A stretch of 64,000 nt of DNA from Mycolicibacter heraklionensis (GCF_001021505.1 NZ_LDPO01000012.1:1-64000); one strand, 5' to 3'. Counted from the first letter of the stretch, positions 27,601 through 40,964 are shown. Notes: a model not told the origin generated them from the letters alone. Program-made: numbers and translations.

Positions 27601-29521
27601 TTTCACCGTCGTGGGAGTCGGCGACATGAGCGGCGACGTGTTCGGCAACGGCATGCTGCGCAGCGAACACATCCGGCTGGTGGCCGCCTTCGACCACCGG
27701 CACATCTTCCTTGACCCCGACCCCGACCCCGCCCGGTCTTTCGCCGAGCGTCAGCGGATGTTCGACCTGCCCCGCTCCAGCTGGGACGACTACGACAAGT
27801 CGCTGATCAGCGCCGGTGGTGGTGTCTACCCGCGAGACCTGAAATCCGTGCCGGTCAGCCCGCAGGTCGCCGGCGTGCTGGGTCTCGACGAGAACATCAC
27901 CGAGCTCACTCCGCCGGTGCTGATCCGGGCCATTCTGCGGGCTCCCGTCGACCTGCTGTTCAACGGCGGCATCGGCACCTACGTCAAAGCCGAGTCCGAA
28001 TCCGACGCCGATGTGGGCGACCGTGCCAACGACCAGGTCCGGGTCAACGGAAACCAGGTGCGCGCCAAGGTGATCGGCGAAGGCGGAAACCTCGGCGTCA
28101 CGCCCCTGGGCCGCGTCGAATTCGACTTGGCCGGTGGGCGGATCAACACCGACGCGCTGGACAACTCCGCCGGAGTCGACTGCTCCGACCACGAGGTCAA
28201 CATCAAGATCCTGATCGACGCCCTGGTCACCGTCGGCAAGGTCGACGCCGCAGACCGGCCGCAACTGCTGGCGTCGATGACCGACGAGGTCAGCGCGCTG
28301 GTGCTGGCCGACAACACCGCCCAGAACGACCTGATGGGCACCAGCCGGGCCAACGCCGCGAGCCTGCTGCCGGTGCACGCCGATCAGATCCGGCACCTGG
28401 TGGCCGACCGCGGCCTCAACCGTGAACTGGAAGCGCTGCCGTCGGAGAAGGAGATCGCTCGACGCGCCGAGGCCGGGCTGGGCCTGGCCTCACCGGAGTT
28501 GGCCACCCTGATGGCGCACGTCAAGCTGACCCTGAAAGCGGCGGTGCTGGCCACCGACTTACCGGAACAGGATGTGTTCGCCGCACGGTTGCCGCGGTAT
28601 TTCCCGCAGGCGCTGCAGCAGCGCTTCGGCGCCGAGATCCGCCAACATCAACTGCGCCGCGAAATCGTCACCACGATGCTGATCAACGATGTGGTGGACA
28701 CCGCAGGCATCACCTACGCCTTCCGGATCACCGAGGACGCGGGTGTCGAGCTGATCGACGCCGTGCGTGCCTACGTCGCGACCGACGCGATCTTCGGGGT
28801 GGGCGACCTGTGGCGCCGCATCCGCGCCGCCGGTGAGCAAGACGGCCTGCCGGTCGCGGTGACCGACCGGATGACGCTGGACCTGCGGCGGCTCATCGAC
28901 CGGGCCGGCCGTTGGCTGCTCAACTACCGCCCGCAGCCGCTGGCGGTGGGCGCCGAGATCAATCGGTTCGCCCAGCAGGTCGCCGCGCTGTCACCTCGGA
29001 TGTCGGACTGGCTGCGCGGCGACGACGCCGACATCGTGGCCAAACACATCGGCGAGTTCGCGGCTCAGGGCGTGCCCCGCGGCCTGGCTTCCGACGTCGC
29101 CCACGGCTTGTACCGCTACAGCCTGCTCGACATCATCGACATCGCCGATATCACCGAACGCGACGCCGACGAGGTCGCCGACACCTACTTTGCGCTGATG
29201 GATCGGCTGGGCACCGACGGGCTGCTGACCGCGGTCGCCCAGCTGCCCCGTGACGACCGCTGGCATGCCTTGGCGCGGTTGGCGATCCGCGACGACATCT
29301 ACAATTCGGTGCGGTCGCTGTGCCTGGATGTGCTGGCGGTCGGGGAACCGGACGAGGACGGGATGCAGAAAATCACCGAATGGGAATCGACCAACGCCTC
29401 GCGCGTGGAGCGGGCACGGCGCACGCTGACCCAGATCTACGAATCCGACCAGCGGGATCTGGCGACGCTGTCGGTGGCGGCGCGGCAGATCCGGAGCATG
29501 ACGCGCGGGGCGGCGTCGTGA
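24680..29521 (+). CDS. gdh: NAD-specific glutamate dehydrogenase, large type
   Basis: Oxidative deamination of glutamate to 2-oxoglutarate and ammonia with NAD. The 1,613-residue length is typical of the L_180 class. The N-terminal third is regulatory. The catalytic part begins around residue 790 ([19 protein letters not shown], then [14 protein letters not shown] for the active-site lysine region), followed by [12 protein letters not shown] and the Rossmann segment [11 protein letters not shown]. The ATG at 24680 stands 6 bases after AGGAGG; an overlapping GTG at 24674 is too close to it. The stop overlaps the next gene as GTGA. Homologue of Rv2476c. In M. tuberculosis the enzyme is controlled by GarA; no site for that is visible in the sequence. 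Confidence 0.94.
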   Translation: MTKSTKESTAWTTFPDPSEPQGIPAWVSAAYVETYRGSHSDSLVSDEPSGTDPASRAAAVAVVTPALLAAHARLAQHRQAGETRVAVYPADDPAGFGPALQVVTEHGGMLMDSVAVLLHRLGVAYVGIMTPVFTVQRDAAGELRSVEPRSADGSAGAEAWIHVQLSPTVTRNTLAETERLLPDVMADVRQVAIDSTAMRSALTELAADVEANAHGHYTAPDREDVAALLQWLADGHFVLLGYQSGVVRDGQVLVEDAARLGVLRLRKSLRPRLTGDNLLTLAQATVPSYMRFSSRTYVVVIREDTGDSIVAHRFVGLFTAGAMNADVFEIPVISHTVRHALALAEKEPGHPGQLLLDIIQTVPRSELFAIDAEQLLNMAMAVSDLGARRGTLLFLRGDRTGRFVSCLVYLPRDRYTTAVRLHMEDILIHEFGGVGLEYSARVSEAPWALLHFMVRLSDDPDARSVDTGESNRVRIQALLAEATRTWGDRLLETAAQDSIDADVAEHYAAAFGEIYKQAVTPAEAVGDIAIIERLTADSVKLVFSDYGEADGSQLAWFLGGHGASLSQLLPMLQCMGVAVLEERPFTVTRADGLQVWIYKFKVSAHPTIEIPATGAERDDAQQRFADGVTAIWEGRVEPDRFNELVLRAGLNWQQVVVLRGYAKYLRQARFPYSENHIASVLNEYPGIARALVALFEALFDPSRTHRNRDAQAAAADVAAGIDAVVSLDTDRVLRAFASLIQATLRTNYFVTRSDSARARNVLALKLDAGLIDELPLPRPKFEIFVYSPRVEGVHLRFGFVSRGGLRWSDRREDYRTEILGLVKAQEVKNAVIVPTGAKGGFVVKHPPTPSGNPVADREAARDEGIACYTLFISGLLDVTDNVDHATGAVSAPPQVVRRDGDDAYLVVAADKGTASFSDIANDVAKSYGYWLGDAFASGGSVGYDHKEMGITAKGAWESVKRHFREMGIDTQTEDFTVVGVGDMSGDVFGNGMLRSEHIRLVAAFDHRHIFLDPDPDPARSFAERQRMFDLPRSSWDDYDKSLISAGGGVYPRDLKSVPVSPQVAGVLGLDENITELTPPVLIRAILRAPVDLLFNGGIGTYVKAESESDADVGDRANDQVRVNGNQVRAKVIGEGGNLGVTPLGRVEFDLAGGRINTDALDNSAGVDCSDHEVNIKILIDALVTVGKVDAADRPQLLASMTDEVSALVLADNTAQNDLMGTSRANAASLLPVHADQIRHLVADRGLNRELEALPSEKEIARRAEAGLGLASPELATLMAHVKLTLKAAVLATDLPEQDVFAARLPRYFPQALQQRFGAEIRQHQLRREIVTTMLINDVVDTAGITYAFRITEDAGVELIDAVRAYVATDAIFGVGDLWRRIRAAGEQDGLPVAVTDRMTLDLRRLIDRAGRWLLNYRPQPLAVGAEINRFAQQVAALSPRMSDWLRGDDADIVAKHIGEFAAQGVPRGLASDVAHGLYRYSLLDIIDIADITERDADEVADTYFALMDRLGTDGLLTAVAQLPRDDRWHALARLAIRDDIYNSVRSLCLDVLAVGEPDEDGMQKITEWESTNASRVERARRTLTQIYESDQRDLATLSVAARQIRSMTRGAAS

Positions 29522-29958
29522 GTCCGGCAGGCGAATCCACCGGTGCGCCGGTGGGCTTCGTGGCATCGGTTCCGGTGCGCTGGTCGGACATCGACATGTA
29601 CCAGCACGTGAACCACGCGACCATGGTGACGATGCTCGAAGAGGCGCGGGTTCCGTTCCTGTCGCCGGCCTTCGCGGTCGACATCACCAGCGTCGGTCTG
29701 CTGATCGCCGAGGTGAAAGTCGCCTACAAAGGGCAGCTGCGGCTGACGGACTCGCCACTGCAGGTGACGATGTGGGTGTCGCGGCTGCGCACGGTGGACT
29801 TCACCATCGGCTACGAGGTGCGCTCGGCGCACGCCGCCCCGGATTCGCGGCCCGCCGTGATCGCCGAAACACAGTTGGCCACCTTCAGCATTGACGAGCA
29901 GAAGCTGGTGCGGCTGTCCGCCGACCATCGCGCCTATCTGGAGAAATTCATCCGCTGA
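29518..29958 (+). CDS. Acyl-CoA thioesterase, 4-hydroxybenzoyl-CoA thioesterase fold
   Basis: 146-residue hotdog-fold hydrolase. The family signature is in [24 protein letters not shown], where the Asp in WSDID and the HVNH segment form the active site. It would cleave an acyl-CoA of unknown chain length. A GTG start overlaps the gdh stop (GTGA), so it is translated with gdh. Position matches Rv2475c. Confidence 0.88.
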   Translation: MSPAGESTGAPVGFVASVPVRWSDIDMYQHVNHATMVTMLEEARVPFLSPAFAVDITSVGLLIAEVKVAYKGQLRLTDSPLQVTMWVSRLRTVDFTIGYEVRSAHAAPDSRPAVIAETQLATFSIDEQKLVRLSADHRAYLEKFIR

Positions 29959-29976
29959 GCGCGCCTACGCGGCTGG

Positions 29977-30618
29977 TCAGCCCTCGGTGAGCATCGCGTC
30001 GAGCAGCCGTTGGATGACGGTGCTCACGTCGGCGCGGGTCTGCTCGGGGTCGTCGGCTGTCGCGATCACCATCGCCGCTTCGTCGAGCGCGCCGATCAGA
30101 ACGTGGGCGAGCGCGCGGACCGGCTGGTGGGGGAGTTGTCCGGTCTGCATGGCTTCGCTGAGCAGCTGTTCGGTCATGCCCAGGCTGTAGCGCTGGGCGA
30201 CGTCGCGAAAGCCGTCCCAACCCAGCACGGTGGGTGCATCGAGCAGGACGAGTTGACGCACCTCCGGATCCTTGGCCACCACCAGCCAGTTCTCGGCGGC
30301 TGACCGCAGCGCAGCAGCGGGTGTGGTTGCCCCGGATGCGGCGACCGCTTCGGCGAGGCGCGCCATGACGTCCGCCTCCACGGCCTCCACGACCGCCAGG
30401 AAAAGTGCCGCCTTGTCCGGGAACTGGTGATACATCGCGCCGCGGGTCACCCCGGCCGCCTCGGCGATCTCCGGGGTCCCCACCGCCGCGTAGCCACGCG
30501 CACCCCATAGCTTGCGGGCCGCACTGGTCAGGGCAGCACGGGTGGCGGCAGACCGCTCCGCTTGGGTCCGACGCTTGATTTCCGTACAGGCTGTCGGTAA
30601 GTTATCGGCAGGTTGCAC
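29977..30618 (-). CDS. TetR/AcrR-family regulator
   Basis: 213-residue repressor with the HTH GTPEIAEAAGVTRGAMYHQF followed by PDKAALF (residues 47-72), and a C-terminal domain of about 140 residues of no recognised ligand class. The frame opens at a GTG only 22 bases from the divergent hydrolase gene and without a ribosome site, so the true start may be further in. The segment TTACCGACAGCCTGTACGG near 30,580-30,600 lies inside this frame and could be its operator if the start is internal. It probably controls the neighbouring alpha/beta hydrolase. Confidence 0.85.
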   Translation of the reverse strand: MQPADNLPTACTEIKRRTQAERSAATRAALTSAARKLWGARGYAAVGTPEIAEAAGVTRGAMYHQFPDKAALFLAVVEAVEADVMARLAEAVAASGATTPAAALRSAAENWLVVAKDPEVRQLVLLDAPTVLGWDGFRDVAQRYSLGMTEQLLSEAMQTGQLPHQPVRALAHVLIGALDEAAMVIATADDPEQTRADVSTVIQRLLDAMLTEG

Positions 30619-30640
30619 GTAACTATGTTAGGAGCATCCA

Positions 30641-31498
30641 ATGCCCACCGTTGACATTGACGCCGGAACAATCCACTACGACACCGCGGGCCCCCAGGAC
30701 GGCCGCCCGGTGCTGTTCATCCACGGCTACGCCATGGGCGCCTCGCTGTGGGGGCCGCTGAGCGCGCGCCTGGCAGCGCGAAATCTGCGCTGCATCGCCC
30801 CGAACTGGCCGCTGGGCGCGCACCCGAGCGCGTTGCGGAGCGGAGCTGATCGAACCCTGCCGGGGATCGCCGCAATGGTGGACGCGTTCCTGGGCGCACT
30901 CGGCCTGGAGGATGTGGTGTTGGTCGGCAACGACACCGGAGGCCTGATCAGTCAACTGGTCGCGGTCAACCACCCGGACCGGCTCGGGGCACTGGTCCTG
31001 ACCAGCTGCGACGCCTTCGAGCATTTCCCGCCGCCCATTCTGAAGCCGTTCATGCTGGCCGCGAAGACGGCGATCACCTTCCGTGCTGCGCTACAGCCGA
31101 TGCGGCTGCGGGTGTTCCGTCGTCGCGGATACGGCGCGCTGTCGCACGGCGACATCGACCAGCTCGTGAAAGCGTGGGTGAAACCCGCGCTGGGTGATGC
31201 CGCGGTCGTCGAAGACCTCCGTCAGCTCACCAGGTCGCTGAACCAGCAGATCTCCCTGGACGCCGGGGCGCGACTGCACGAGTTCACCAAGCCGGCCCTG
31301 ATCGCCTGGTCTGCCGATGATGTGTTCTTTCCCGTCGAGGACGGCAGGCGCCTCGCCGCGACGCTGCCCAACTCCCGCTTCGAACTCATCGACGGCGCGC
31401 GCACGTTCTCGATGATCGATCAGCCGGACCGGCTGGCAGATCTGGTCGCCGAATTCGCCAGCACCGCAAGCGGTCCGGGAGTCCGTGAACGACGGTGA
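30641..31498 (+). CDS. Alpha/beta-hydrolase of the haloalkane dehalogenase/epoxide hydrolase-like group
   Basis: 285-residue hydrolase: FIHGYAMGASLWGPL (oxyanion region), VGNDTGGLISQLVA (nucleophile elbow with Asp, as in dehalogenases and epoxide hydrolases, in place of Ser), and WSADDVFFP (acid). The catalytic histidine, normally in a GAGHF-type segment near the C-terminus, is Thr: the sequence is IDGARTFSMIDQPDRLA. Either another His serves or the enzyme is not a classical hydrolase. The ATG follows TTAGGAG. It is divergent from a TetR gene 22 bases away. Confidence 0.82.
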   Translation: MPTVDIDAGTIHYDTAGPQDGRPVLFIHGYAMGASLWGPLSARLAARNLRCIAPNWPLGAHPSALRSGADRTLPGIAAMVDAFLGALGLEDVVLVGNDTGGLISQLVAVNHPDRLGALVLTSCDAFEHFPPPILKPFMLAAKTAITFRAALQPMRLRVFRRRGYGALSHGDIDQLVKAWVKPALGDAAVVEDLRQLTRSLNQQISLDAGARLHEFTKPALIAWSADDVFFPVEDGRRLAATLPNSRFELIDGARTFSMIDQPDRLADLVAEFASTASGPGVRERR

Positions 31499-31511
31499 GG
31501 TGACCGGCCGG

Positions 31512-33089
31512 TCAGACCAGCCACGCGGCGGTGTTGGGCGGCAAGACACCGCCCGTCGCCGGCGCGCTGGCCAAGACCAGCTGCCCTTCCGGAAGATCCA
31601 CCGGGCGGCTGCTGGCATTCAGCGCGCATACCAGCCCGCCGCGCCGGAAGATCAGCATTCCCGGTAGCGCCTCCAGCCAATCGACCCGTGACCCGGTGAG
31701 CGCGTTTCTGCTCCTGCGTATTGCCAGCGCCTGCCGGAACAGCGACAGCGTCGAGTTGCGTTCGCTGCGTTGTTTGCCGACGGTCAGCGACGCCCAGTCC
31801 GGCGGCATCGGCAGCCAGGTGTTGGGGTTGTCGGAGAAGCCGAACGCCGGTCTGTCACCGGACCAGGGCAGCGGCACCCGGCAGCCGTCACGACCGCGTT
31901 CGGTGTGCCCGGACCGCTCCCACACCGGGTCCTGCAGGGCCGAATCGGGCAGCTCGACGTTCGGCAGGCCCAACTCCTGGCCGTTGTAGACGAACACCGC
32001 GCCGGGCAGGGCCAACAGCACCAGGGCCATGGCCCGCGCCCGGTCCAGCCCGACGGTCCCGCCACCGTAGCGGGTGACCGCCCGCTCGACGTCGTGGTTC
32101 TCCAGCGCCCAGGTGGCGCTGGCGCCCACCGACGCGACGGCGGCCAGCGAATTGTCGATCGCATCGCGGATCTCTGTGGCTTCGAAGTCGGCTTGCAGCA
32201 GCCGGAAGTTGAAAGCCAGGTGCAGCTCGTCGGGCCGCAGGTACTCGGCGAACGCAGCGTTGTCGTGTACCCAGACCTCGCCCACGCTGACCGCGTCGGG
32301 GTAGTCGTCGATGACCCCGCGAATCGCCCGGTGGATCGGGTGCACTCCCGGACGGTTGAACCGCGGGTCGTCGTCACGGTGGGCCAGCAGCTTCACATCG
32401 GTGACCGGCATGTCCGGCAGGCCGGCCGGCTTGGCCATGCCGTGCGAGACATCGATCCGGAAGCCGTCCACGCCGCGGTCCAACCAGAACCGCAGGGTTC
32501 GCTCGAAATCGGCCAACACCTCCGGGTTGTCCCAGTTCAGATCCGGTTGTGACACATCGAACAGGTGCAGGTACCACTGGCCCGGGCCGTCGGGTTCGGC
32601 GACCCGCGTCCAGGCCGGGCCGCCGAAGACCGACACCCAGTTGTTGGGTGGCAGCTGGCCGTCGGGCCCGCGCCCGTCCCGGAAGAAGTAGCGGTCCCGC
32701 GCGGGACTGCCCGGCCTGGCGGTCAAAGCCTCGACGAACCAGGGATGCGCCGAACTGGTGTGGTTGGGCACCAGGTCCATGGTCAGCTTGATTCCCCGCT
32801 CGTGCGCGGCGGCCACCACCCGATCCAAGGCCGCGAGGTCACCGAAGAGCGGATCGATGCCACGCGGATCTGCCACGTCGTAGCCGTGGTCGGCCATCGG
32901 CGACACCATCACCGGGTTGAGCCACAGCGCGTCGACGCCCAGCCACTGCAGGTAGTCCAGGTGTGCGGTCACCCCGTCCAGGTCGCCGACCCCGTCGGAG
33001 TTGCTGTCGGCGAACGAGCGGGGATACACCTGGTAGAACGCACTGTCGGCCCACCACGGGGTGTGGCCGGGGCGGTCGTGTGTGGCCAT
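31512..33089 (-). CDS. aglA: Alpha-glucosidase, glycoside hydrolase family 13
   Basis: Cytoplasmic retaining glucosidase of 525 residues acting on maltose-like or other alpha-glucosides. The GH13 regions are intact: DLVPNHTS (region I), GFRIDVSHG with the nucleophile Asp (II), SVGEVWVHD with the acid/base Glu (III), and ENHDVER with the third Asp (IV). FYQVYPRSFADSNSDGVGDL marks the oligo-1,6-glucosidase/trehalose-isomerase-like subgroup. Its start overlaps the stop of glbO by one base (TGATG), so it is co-translated with the globin, as Rv2471 is next to Rv2470. Confidence 0.92.
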   Translation of the reverse strand: MATHDRPGHTPWWADSAFYQVYPRSFADSNSDGVGDLDGVTAHLDYLQWLGVDALWLNPVMVSPMADHGYDVADPRGIDPLFGDLAALDRVVAAAHERGIKLTMDLVPNHTSSAHPWFVEALTARPGSPARDRYFFRDGRGPDGQLPPNNWVSVFGGPAWTRVAEPDGPGQWYLHLFDVSQPDLNWDNPEVLADFERTLRFWLDRGVDGFRIDVSHGMAKPAGLPDMPVTDVKLLAHRDDDPRFNRPGVHPIHRAIRGVIDDYPDAVSVGEVWVHDNAAFAEYLRPDELHLAFNFRLLQADFEATEIRDAIDNSLAAVASVGASATWALENHDVERAVTRYGGGTVGLDRARAMALVLLALPGAVFVYNGQELGLPNVELPDSALQDPVWERSGHTERGRDGCRVPLPWSGDRPAFGFSDNPNTWLPMPPDWASLTVGKQRSERNSTLSLFRQALAIRRSRNALTGSRVDWLEALPGMLIFRRGGLVCALNASSRPVDLPEGQLVLASAPATGGVLPPNTAAWLV

Positions 33090-33487
33090 CAGATCGGCGC
33101 GTTGACCAGGAAGTCGGCCGCCGAATGCAGATACTGCAGCAGTTCGCCGCGGTGTGCGTCGTCAAGGGTGTCGCTGTCGATCTCGTTGACCGCGGTCACC
33201 ATGTTGCGCAGCCACGCATCACGCTGCAGCGGGCCGATCCGGTAGGGGACATGGCGCATCCGCAGCCGTGGGTGGCCGCGAAGCTCGGTGTAGGTGCGCG
33301 GTCCGCCCCAGTACTGCTCGAGGAACATCCGTAACCGCTCCTCGGCGCCGTCCATGTCGTCGGCGGGGTACATCGGCCGCAGGATCGGATCCTGGGCGAC
33401 CAGTTGGTAAAACCGCGACACGATGGCGTGGAACGTTTTCGCACCGCCGACGGCGTCATAAAACGAGGGCTCTTCTATCGGCTGCAT
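33089..33487 (-). CDS. glbO: Group II truncated haemoglobin
   Basis: Oxygen-binding truncated globin (trHbO), 132 residues: [25 protein letters not shown], then [20 protein letters not shown] and [13 protein letters not shown], where the last segment carries the proximal His. The frame extends far upstream, but the ATG at 33487 gives the usual N-terminus and follows GGGAGG closely. Proposed family roles include respiration under low oxygen and membrane-associated oxygen or peroxide chemistry. It is coupled to aglA. Homologue of Rv2470. Confidence 0.93.
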   Translation of the reverse strand: MQPIEEPSFYDAVGGAKTFHAIVSRFYQLVAQDPILRPMYPADDMDGAEERLRMFLEQYWGGPRTYTELRGHPRLRMRHVPYRIGPLQRDAWLRNMVTAVNEIDSDTLDDAHRGELLQYLHSAADFLVNAPI

Positions 33488-33562
33488 CGCCTCCCATTGT
33501 GGGGCATCGCCGGCGCCTACTGGTGAACACACAGCAAATAGGCGTGCGACCAGCGCCGAATC

Positions 33563-34264
<702 letters not shown>

Positions 34265-34328
34265 CCTGGTCGCCGTGTCGGGCCGGGTTGTTGCACCGGG
34301 CAGGTAGCGGTGGGATACCGTCTACGGC

Positions 34329-34562
34329 GTGAGCCTGTTGGAAACCCTCGGCATCTTCATCGGCATCCCGGTAGCAGTGTTCGCACTGCTGGCCGCACGG
34401 ACCCTGTTGCACAAGGGGCCGCGCGCGGCCACCTACCAGATGTCCGAGCAGTGGACACACCCGCCGATCCTGTGGTCGGCGACCGACGAGGCCATTGGCG
34501 GCGGACACGGCCACGGCAAATCCGAGTTCAGCGTGGGGGGTGGAACCAGTGGCAACTGGTGA
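34329..34562 (+). CDS. Small single-pass membrane protein
   Basis: 77-residue protein with a GTG start: [27 protein letters not shown] forms one N-terminal membrane span, followed by a cytoplasmic or periplasmic tail with [18 protein letters not shown]. It overlaps the next gene by 14 bases, so the two are translationally linked and probably work together. No family is recognised beyond its conserved pairing with the Rv2468c-like gene. Confidence 0.75.
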   Translation: MSLLETLGIFIGIPVAVFALLAARTLLHKGPRAATYQMSEQWTHPPILWSATDEAIGGGHGHGKSEFSVGGGTSGNW

Positions 34563-35016
34563 AGTCGTGACGATCGATCCGGCGGACCTGCCGTACGGCT
34601 CGGTGATCACCAACAGCGGCCGGATCTCCGGGGTCACTGAGCCCGGCGAGGCGTCGTTGCACTACCCGTTCCCGGTCAAGGAACTGGTGGCTCTCGACGA
34701 GGCACTGACCTACGCGTCGCGGGCGACTCAGGCGCGTTTCGCCACCTACATCGGCGACTTGGGTGCTGACACCGCCGAGCGGGCCCGCGAGATTCTGGCG
34801 AAGGTGCCCACCCCCAACGACGCGGTGCTCATCGCGGTCTCACCGGACCAGAAGGCCATCGAGGTGGTCTACGGTGCCGGCGTGGCTGACCGCATTGCCC
34901 CAGCGGCGGCACCGCAGGGTGTGGCCGCGGCGGCTGCGGCGTTCCGCGACGGCAACCTGATCGACGGTCTGGTCAGCGCGGTTCAGGTGATCAGCGCCGG
35001 CGTCACCCGGGCCTGA
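34549..35016 (+). CDS. DUF5130-type conserved protein (Rv2468c homologue)
   Basis: 155-residue soluble protein. The central part ([32 protein letters not shown], then [20 protein letters not shown]) resembles the TPM/YgcG-like fold found in DUF5130. The GTG start at 34549 lies inside the end of the membrane protein gene, after a G-rich stretch. Role unknown; pairing with a membrane partner suggests an envelope-associated function. Confidence 0.78.
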   Translation: MATGEVVTIDPADLPYGSVITNSGRISGVTEPGEASLHYPFPVKELVALDEALTYASRATQARFATYIGDLGADTAERAREILAKVPTPNDAVLIAVSPDQKAIEVVYGAGVADRIAPAAAPQGVAAAAAAFRDGNLIDGLVSAVQVISAGVTRA

Positions 35017-35042
35017 CGGCTGCCCTTATCGGTTCGGCGAGC

Positions 35043-35816
35043 GTGCGGCAGGTGTCTTTAGCCCGCGCCGCCGTCGCGTCGGCCTCCCCGGCGCACCGGG
35101 TCTGGCTGGCGAACATCGACCGGCGCGGTGTTGCCCCGCAAGCGGTAACCGAAATCGTTCGCGGGCAGGGCATCACACGTGACAGCTTCCGGGCTTTGGA
35201 TGTGATGGAGCAGATCACCGACCCGGACGGTAAGAGCTTTTTCGTGATCCCCCGAACAGCCCGCGCCGACGACGCGCGCCGCGCGGCGCTGTTGACTTAC
35301 CTGCTCAATGCGGGCACCGGTTATGGCCGGCCCGGCGCTCGCAGCGATTTTCCCGAAACGCCGTACGGTGCCGCCGAAGTGCGACGGATCATCGATCGCC
35401 AGCGCGCCAATCGCTGGAGCTACGCAGCGGTCCGCAGCATCTGCAACACCGGCGGCTGTGTGGCCACCACCCCGAACGGCGTGCTGATGGTGCTGGGCGG
35501 CAATCGAATTCACGGTTCATTCAGCCACCGCGGCGGCACTATGTGGGGCGATCTGTTCCTGGTCAACACCCAGCAGCGCGTCTCCGAACCCGCCCGGTGG
35601 CTGCGCGAGATCGTCGAATCCGGCCGACTCGGCCGGGGCGGCCCGGGCCTGGACGCGCTGCTGCATCACGAGGAGATCCACGCTCAGCAGTGGGCTGCCC
35701 TGGGACCGATACGGATGCCGGCTCGCTACCTCGCCGAGGAGGCCAAGGCGCGAGTCCTCGGCGGCATCAACAGTTTCGAGAAGGACGCCGGCCTGCGCGA
35801 CGGGGGATACCGCTGA
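35043..35816 (+). CDS. Unrecognised protein with an HEEIH zinc-metallopeptidase-like motif
   Basis: 257 residues from a GTG start with no signal peptide or membrane span. Near the C-terminus, LDALLHHEEIHAQQWAALG contains HExxH (H209, E210, H213), the zinc site of gluzincin/metzincin-type peptidases, followed by QQW. A preceding region has CNTGGCV (C134 and C139) and an FSHRGGTMWGD loop. No third zinc ligand can be assigned by eye. It ends directly at the stop of the convergent pepN gene. From memory it has no counterpart between Rv2468c and Rv2467 in M. tuberculosis. The ribosome site is weak, so the start is uncertain. Possible roles include a peptidase or a catalytically silent fold; I do not recognise the family. 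Confidence 0.7.
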   Translation: MRQVSLARAAVASASPAHRVWLANIDRRGVAPQAVTEIVRGQGITRDSFRALDVMEQITDPDGKSFFVIPRTARADDARRAALLTYLLNAGTGYGRPGARSDFPETPYGAAEVRRIIDRQRANRWSYAAVRSICNTGGCVATTPNGVLMVLGGNRIHGSFSHRGGTMWGDLFLVNTQQRVSEPARWLREIVESGRLGRGGPGLDALLHHEEIHAQQWAALGPIRMPARYLAEEAKARVLGGINSFEKDAGLRDGGYR

Positions 35817-38381
<2,565 letters not shown>

Positions 38382-38441
38382 GCCCGCCTACAGTAGCCGC
38401 CGGACCGTGCGGACGGGCGCCGGACCGAGTTTAATGAGGCC

Positions 38442-38822
38442 ATGCTCCTCGCCGGTCTGACCTTCGCCGCGCTCGCCGCGGTGTTGCACGTCTACATCTT
38501 CGCGCTCGAGTCGCTGAGTTGGACCTCACCGCGCACTCGGGCCGTCTTCGGCACCACCGCCGAGGAGGCCGAGACCACCAAGGCGCTGGCCTTCAACCAA
38601 GGTTTCTACAACCTGTTCCTGGCCATCGTCACGGTAGTCGGCATCGCCGCGGTTGCGTTGGACCACAACACCGTTGGGCTTGCGCTGATCTTCGCCGGCG
38701 TGGGTTCCATGCTGGCCGCGGCACTGGTTCTGGTGACGTCGTCGCCGGACAAGGCCCGCGCCGCCGTCGTCCAGGGTGCCTTCCCAGCGGTTGCGGTCGC
38801 ACTGCTGGCGCTGAGCCTGTAA
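38442..38822 (+). CDS. DUF1304 small membrane protein
   Basis: 126-residue protein with four predicted membrane spans: [27 protein letters not shown], then the family segment [18 protein letters not shown] and two more hydrophobic helices. Function is unknown for this family. The gene is divergent from pepN across 60 bases and is followed on the same strand by the thiol reductase gene after 79 bases. Confidence 0.82.
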   Translation: MLLAGLTFAALAAVLHVYIFALESLSWTSPRTRAVFGTTAEEAETTKALAFNQGFYNLFLAIVTVVGIAAVALDHNTVGLALIFAGVGSMLAAALVLVTSSPDKARAAVVQGAFPAVAVALLALSL

Positions 38823-38901
38823 CGCGCGGTGCGGGCATAGATGTGCCCGGTGCCGCGTTAGACGTTCCAGACGTGTCCATTGTTGGCTGAGAGGATCGCC
38901 C

Positions 38902-39513
38902 ATGCCCGAGAAGTCGCAAGCCGAGTTCTGGTTCGACCCGCTGTGCCCATGGTGCTGGATCACCTCTCGGTGGATCCTGGAGGTCGAGAAAGTCCGTGAC
39001 ATCGACGTCACCTTCCATGTGATGAGCCTGGCCGTGCTCAACGAGGGCCGCGACGACCTTCCGGAGCAGTATCGCGAGGGCATGAAGCAGGCATGGGGTC
39101 CGGTGCGGGTTGCGATCGCCGCCGAACAGTTACGCGGCAACGAGATCCTGCGGCCGCTGTACACCGCGATGGGGACCCGGATCCACAACCAGAACAACAA
39201 GGACTTCCCTGACGTGATCGCCGGTGCGCTGGCCGAGGTGGGTCTGCCGGCCGAACTTGCCGATGCCGCCACCACCGACACCTACGACGACGCGCTGCGC
39301 GCGAGCCACCACGCCGGGATGGACGCGGTCGGCAAGGATGTCGGGACCCCGACCATCCACGTCAACGGGGTGGCGTTCTTCGGGCCGGTGTTGTCGCGTA
39401 TCCCCCGCGGCGAGCAGGCGGGCCAGCTGTGGGATGCGTCGGTGACCTTCGCGTCCTATCCGCATTTCTGGGAGCTCAAGCGCACCCGGGGCGAGGCGCC
39501 GGAGTTCGACTGA
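38902..39513 (+). CDS. DsbA-fold mycothiol-dependent reductase (Rv2466c-like)
   Basis: 203-residue thioredoxin-fold protein with the CPWC active site near the N-terminus ([16 protein letters not shown]) and the DsbA-like helical insertion. The homologue Rv2466c is a mycothiol-dependent nitroreductase/mycoredoxin-2 that is induced by oxidative stress and activates some nitro prodrugs. The late segment [16 protein letters not shown] carries the cis-Pro loop. An AGAGGA ribosome site lies 8 bases before the ATG. Confidence 0.88.
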   Translation: MPEKSQAEFWFDPLCPWCWITSRWILEVEKVRDIDVTFHVMSLAVLNEGRDDLPEQYREGMKQAWGPVRVAIAAEQLRGNEILRPLYTAMGTRIHNQNNKDFPDVIAGALAEVGLPAELADAATTDTYDDALRASHHAGMDAVGKDVGTPTIHVNGVAFFGPVLSRIPRGEQAGQLWDASVTFASYPHFWELKRTRGEAPEFD

Positions 39514-39554
39514 CGGCTGGCGGGGGAGCGCACCGGGTCTGAGACAATGACGCC

Positions 39555-40034
39555 ATGCGCGTCTACCTCGGCTGCGACCACGCCGGCTACGAACTCAAAG
39601 AACAGATCGTCGAGCACCTGAAGCAGGCCGGCCACGAGCCGGTCGACTGCGGGGCGTTCAGCTACGACGCCGAGGACGACTACCCGGCGTTCTGCATCGC
39701 GGCGGCGGCCCGCACGGTTGCCGACCCCGACAGCCTCGGAATCGTGATCGGCGGGTCCGGCAACGGCGAGCAGATCGCGGCCAACAAGGTGCCCGGGGCG
39801 CGGTGTGCGCTGGCGTGGAGCACCGAAACCGCGCAGCTTGCCCGGGAACACAACAACGCCCAGCTGATCGGCATCGGTGGCCGGATGCACTCCACCGCCG
39901 AAGCGCTCGCGATCGTCGACGCGTTCCTGAGCACCCCGTGGTCGGAGGCCGAACGTCACCAACGGCGGATCGACATCCTGGCCGCCTACGAACGAAACCA
40001 CGAGGCACCTCCGGTGCCCGGCGCGCCGGCCTGA
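39555..40034 (+). CDS. rpiB: Ribose-5-phosphate isomerase B
   Basis: Interconverts ribose-5-phosphate and ribulose-5-phosphate in the pentose phosphate pathway. The 159-residue protein shows CDHAGYELK at the N-terminus and GGSGNGEQIAANKVPG, where Glu replaces the Cys base of the E. coli enzyme, as in Rv2465c. It is followed 21 bases later by nei2 on the same strand. Confidence 0.94.
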   Translation: MRVYLGCDHAGYELKEQIVEHLKQAGHEPVDCGAFSYDAEDDYPAFCIAAAARTVADPDSLGIVIGGSGNGEQIAANKVPGARCALAWSTETAQLAREHNNAQLIGIGGRMHSTAEALAIVDAFLSTPWSEAERHQRRIDILAAYERNHEAPPVPGAPA

Positions 40035-40055
40035 CGCGGCACAGACTGGACTGAC

Positions 40056-40859
40056 ATGCCGGAGGGGCACATCCTGCACCGGCTGGCCCGGCTACACCAG
40101 CGCCGCTTCGCGGGCGCGCCGGTAGCGGTGTCCAGTCCGCAGGGCCGCTTCGAAACCGGCGCCGCCATGGTCGACGGACAGTCGCTGCTGCGTGCCGAGG
40201 CGTGGGGCAAGCATCTGTTCCACCACTACGCGCGCGGGCCGATCGTGCACGTGCACCTGGGCATCTACGGCCACTTCACCGAGTTCGGCCTGGCTGACGG
40301 TGGCGTGCCCGACCCGGTCGGCCAGGTCCGGATGCGGATGCTGGGCGCCGAATACGGCACAGATCTGCGCGGTCCGGCCGCCTGCGAAGTGGTCGACGAG
40401 GCCCAAGTCGCCGACGTGATCGCGCGGCTGGGGCCCGACCCGTTGCGCGCCGACGCCGACCCGTCCCTGGCCTTCAAGCGAATCGCCAAGTCCCGCAAAT
40501 CTATTGCTGCGCTACTGATGGACCAGTCGGTGCTGGCCGGGGTGGGCAACGTCTACCGCAGCGAGGTGCTTTTCCGGCACCGGATCGACCCCTACCGACC
40601 CGGCGTAGCGATCGGCGAAGCGGACTTCGCCGCGATCTGGGCCGATCTGGTGGCGCTGATGAAGGTCGGGCTGCGGCGCGGCAACATCGTCGTCGTCCGG
40701 CCCGAGGACGACCACGGCGCTCCGGCGTACGCGGCCGGCAAGCCGCGCACCTACGTCTACCGCCGCGCCGGCGACCCCTGCCGACTGTGCGGGACTGCCG
40801 TGCGCACCGCGGAACTACAGGGCCGCAATGTGTTCTGGTGTCCGTCCTGTCAGTCCTGA
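40056..40859 (+). CDS. nei2: Endonuclease VIII-type DNA glycosylase, Fpg/Nei family
   Basis: Base-excision repair glycosylase/AP lyase for oxidised pyrimidines. The 267-residue protein has the obligate MPEG N-terminus (Pro2 nucleophile, Glu3), the H2TH segment with DQSVLAGVGNVYRSEVLF, and a C-terminal zinc finger CRLCG ... CPSC with the family's catalytic Arg region. Homologue of Rv2464c (Nei2). Co-directional with rpiB. Confidence 0.92.
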   Translation: MPEGHILHRLARLHQRRFAGAPVAVSSPQGRFETGAAMVDGQSLLRAEAWGKHLFHHYARGPIVHVHLGIYGHFTEFGLADGGVPDPVGQVRMRMLGAEYGTDLRGPAACEVVDEAQVADVIARLGPDPLRADADPSLAFKRIAKSRKSIAALLMDQSVLAGVGNVYRSEVLFRHRIDPYRPGVAIGEADFAAIWADLVALMKVGLRRGNIVVVRPEDDHGAPAYAAGKPRTYVYRRAGDPCRLCGTAVRTAELQGRNVFWCPSCQS

Positions 40860-40964
40860 TGTCCGGGTCGGCCAGTCAACTCCCAGCGAAAGCCCATTAT
40901 TTTCAAGCTGTTTGGCCGTTTCTATGGCAGGTCGCTGGCAGGTAGGGCGGCTATAACCGACCGC

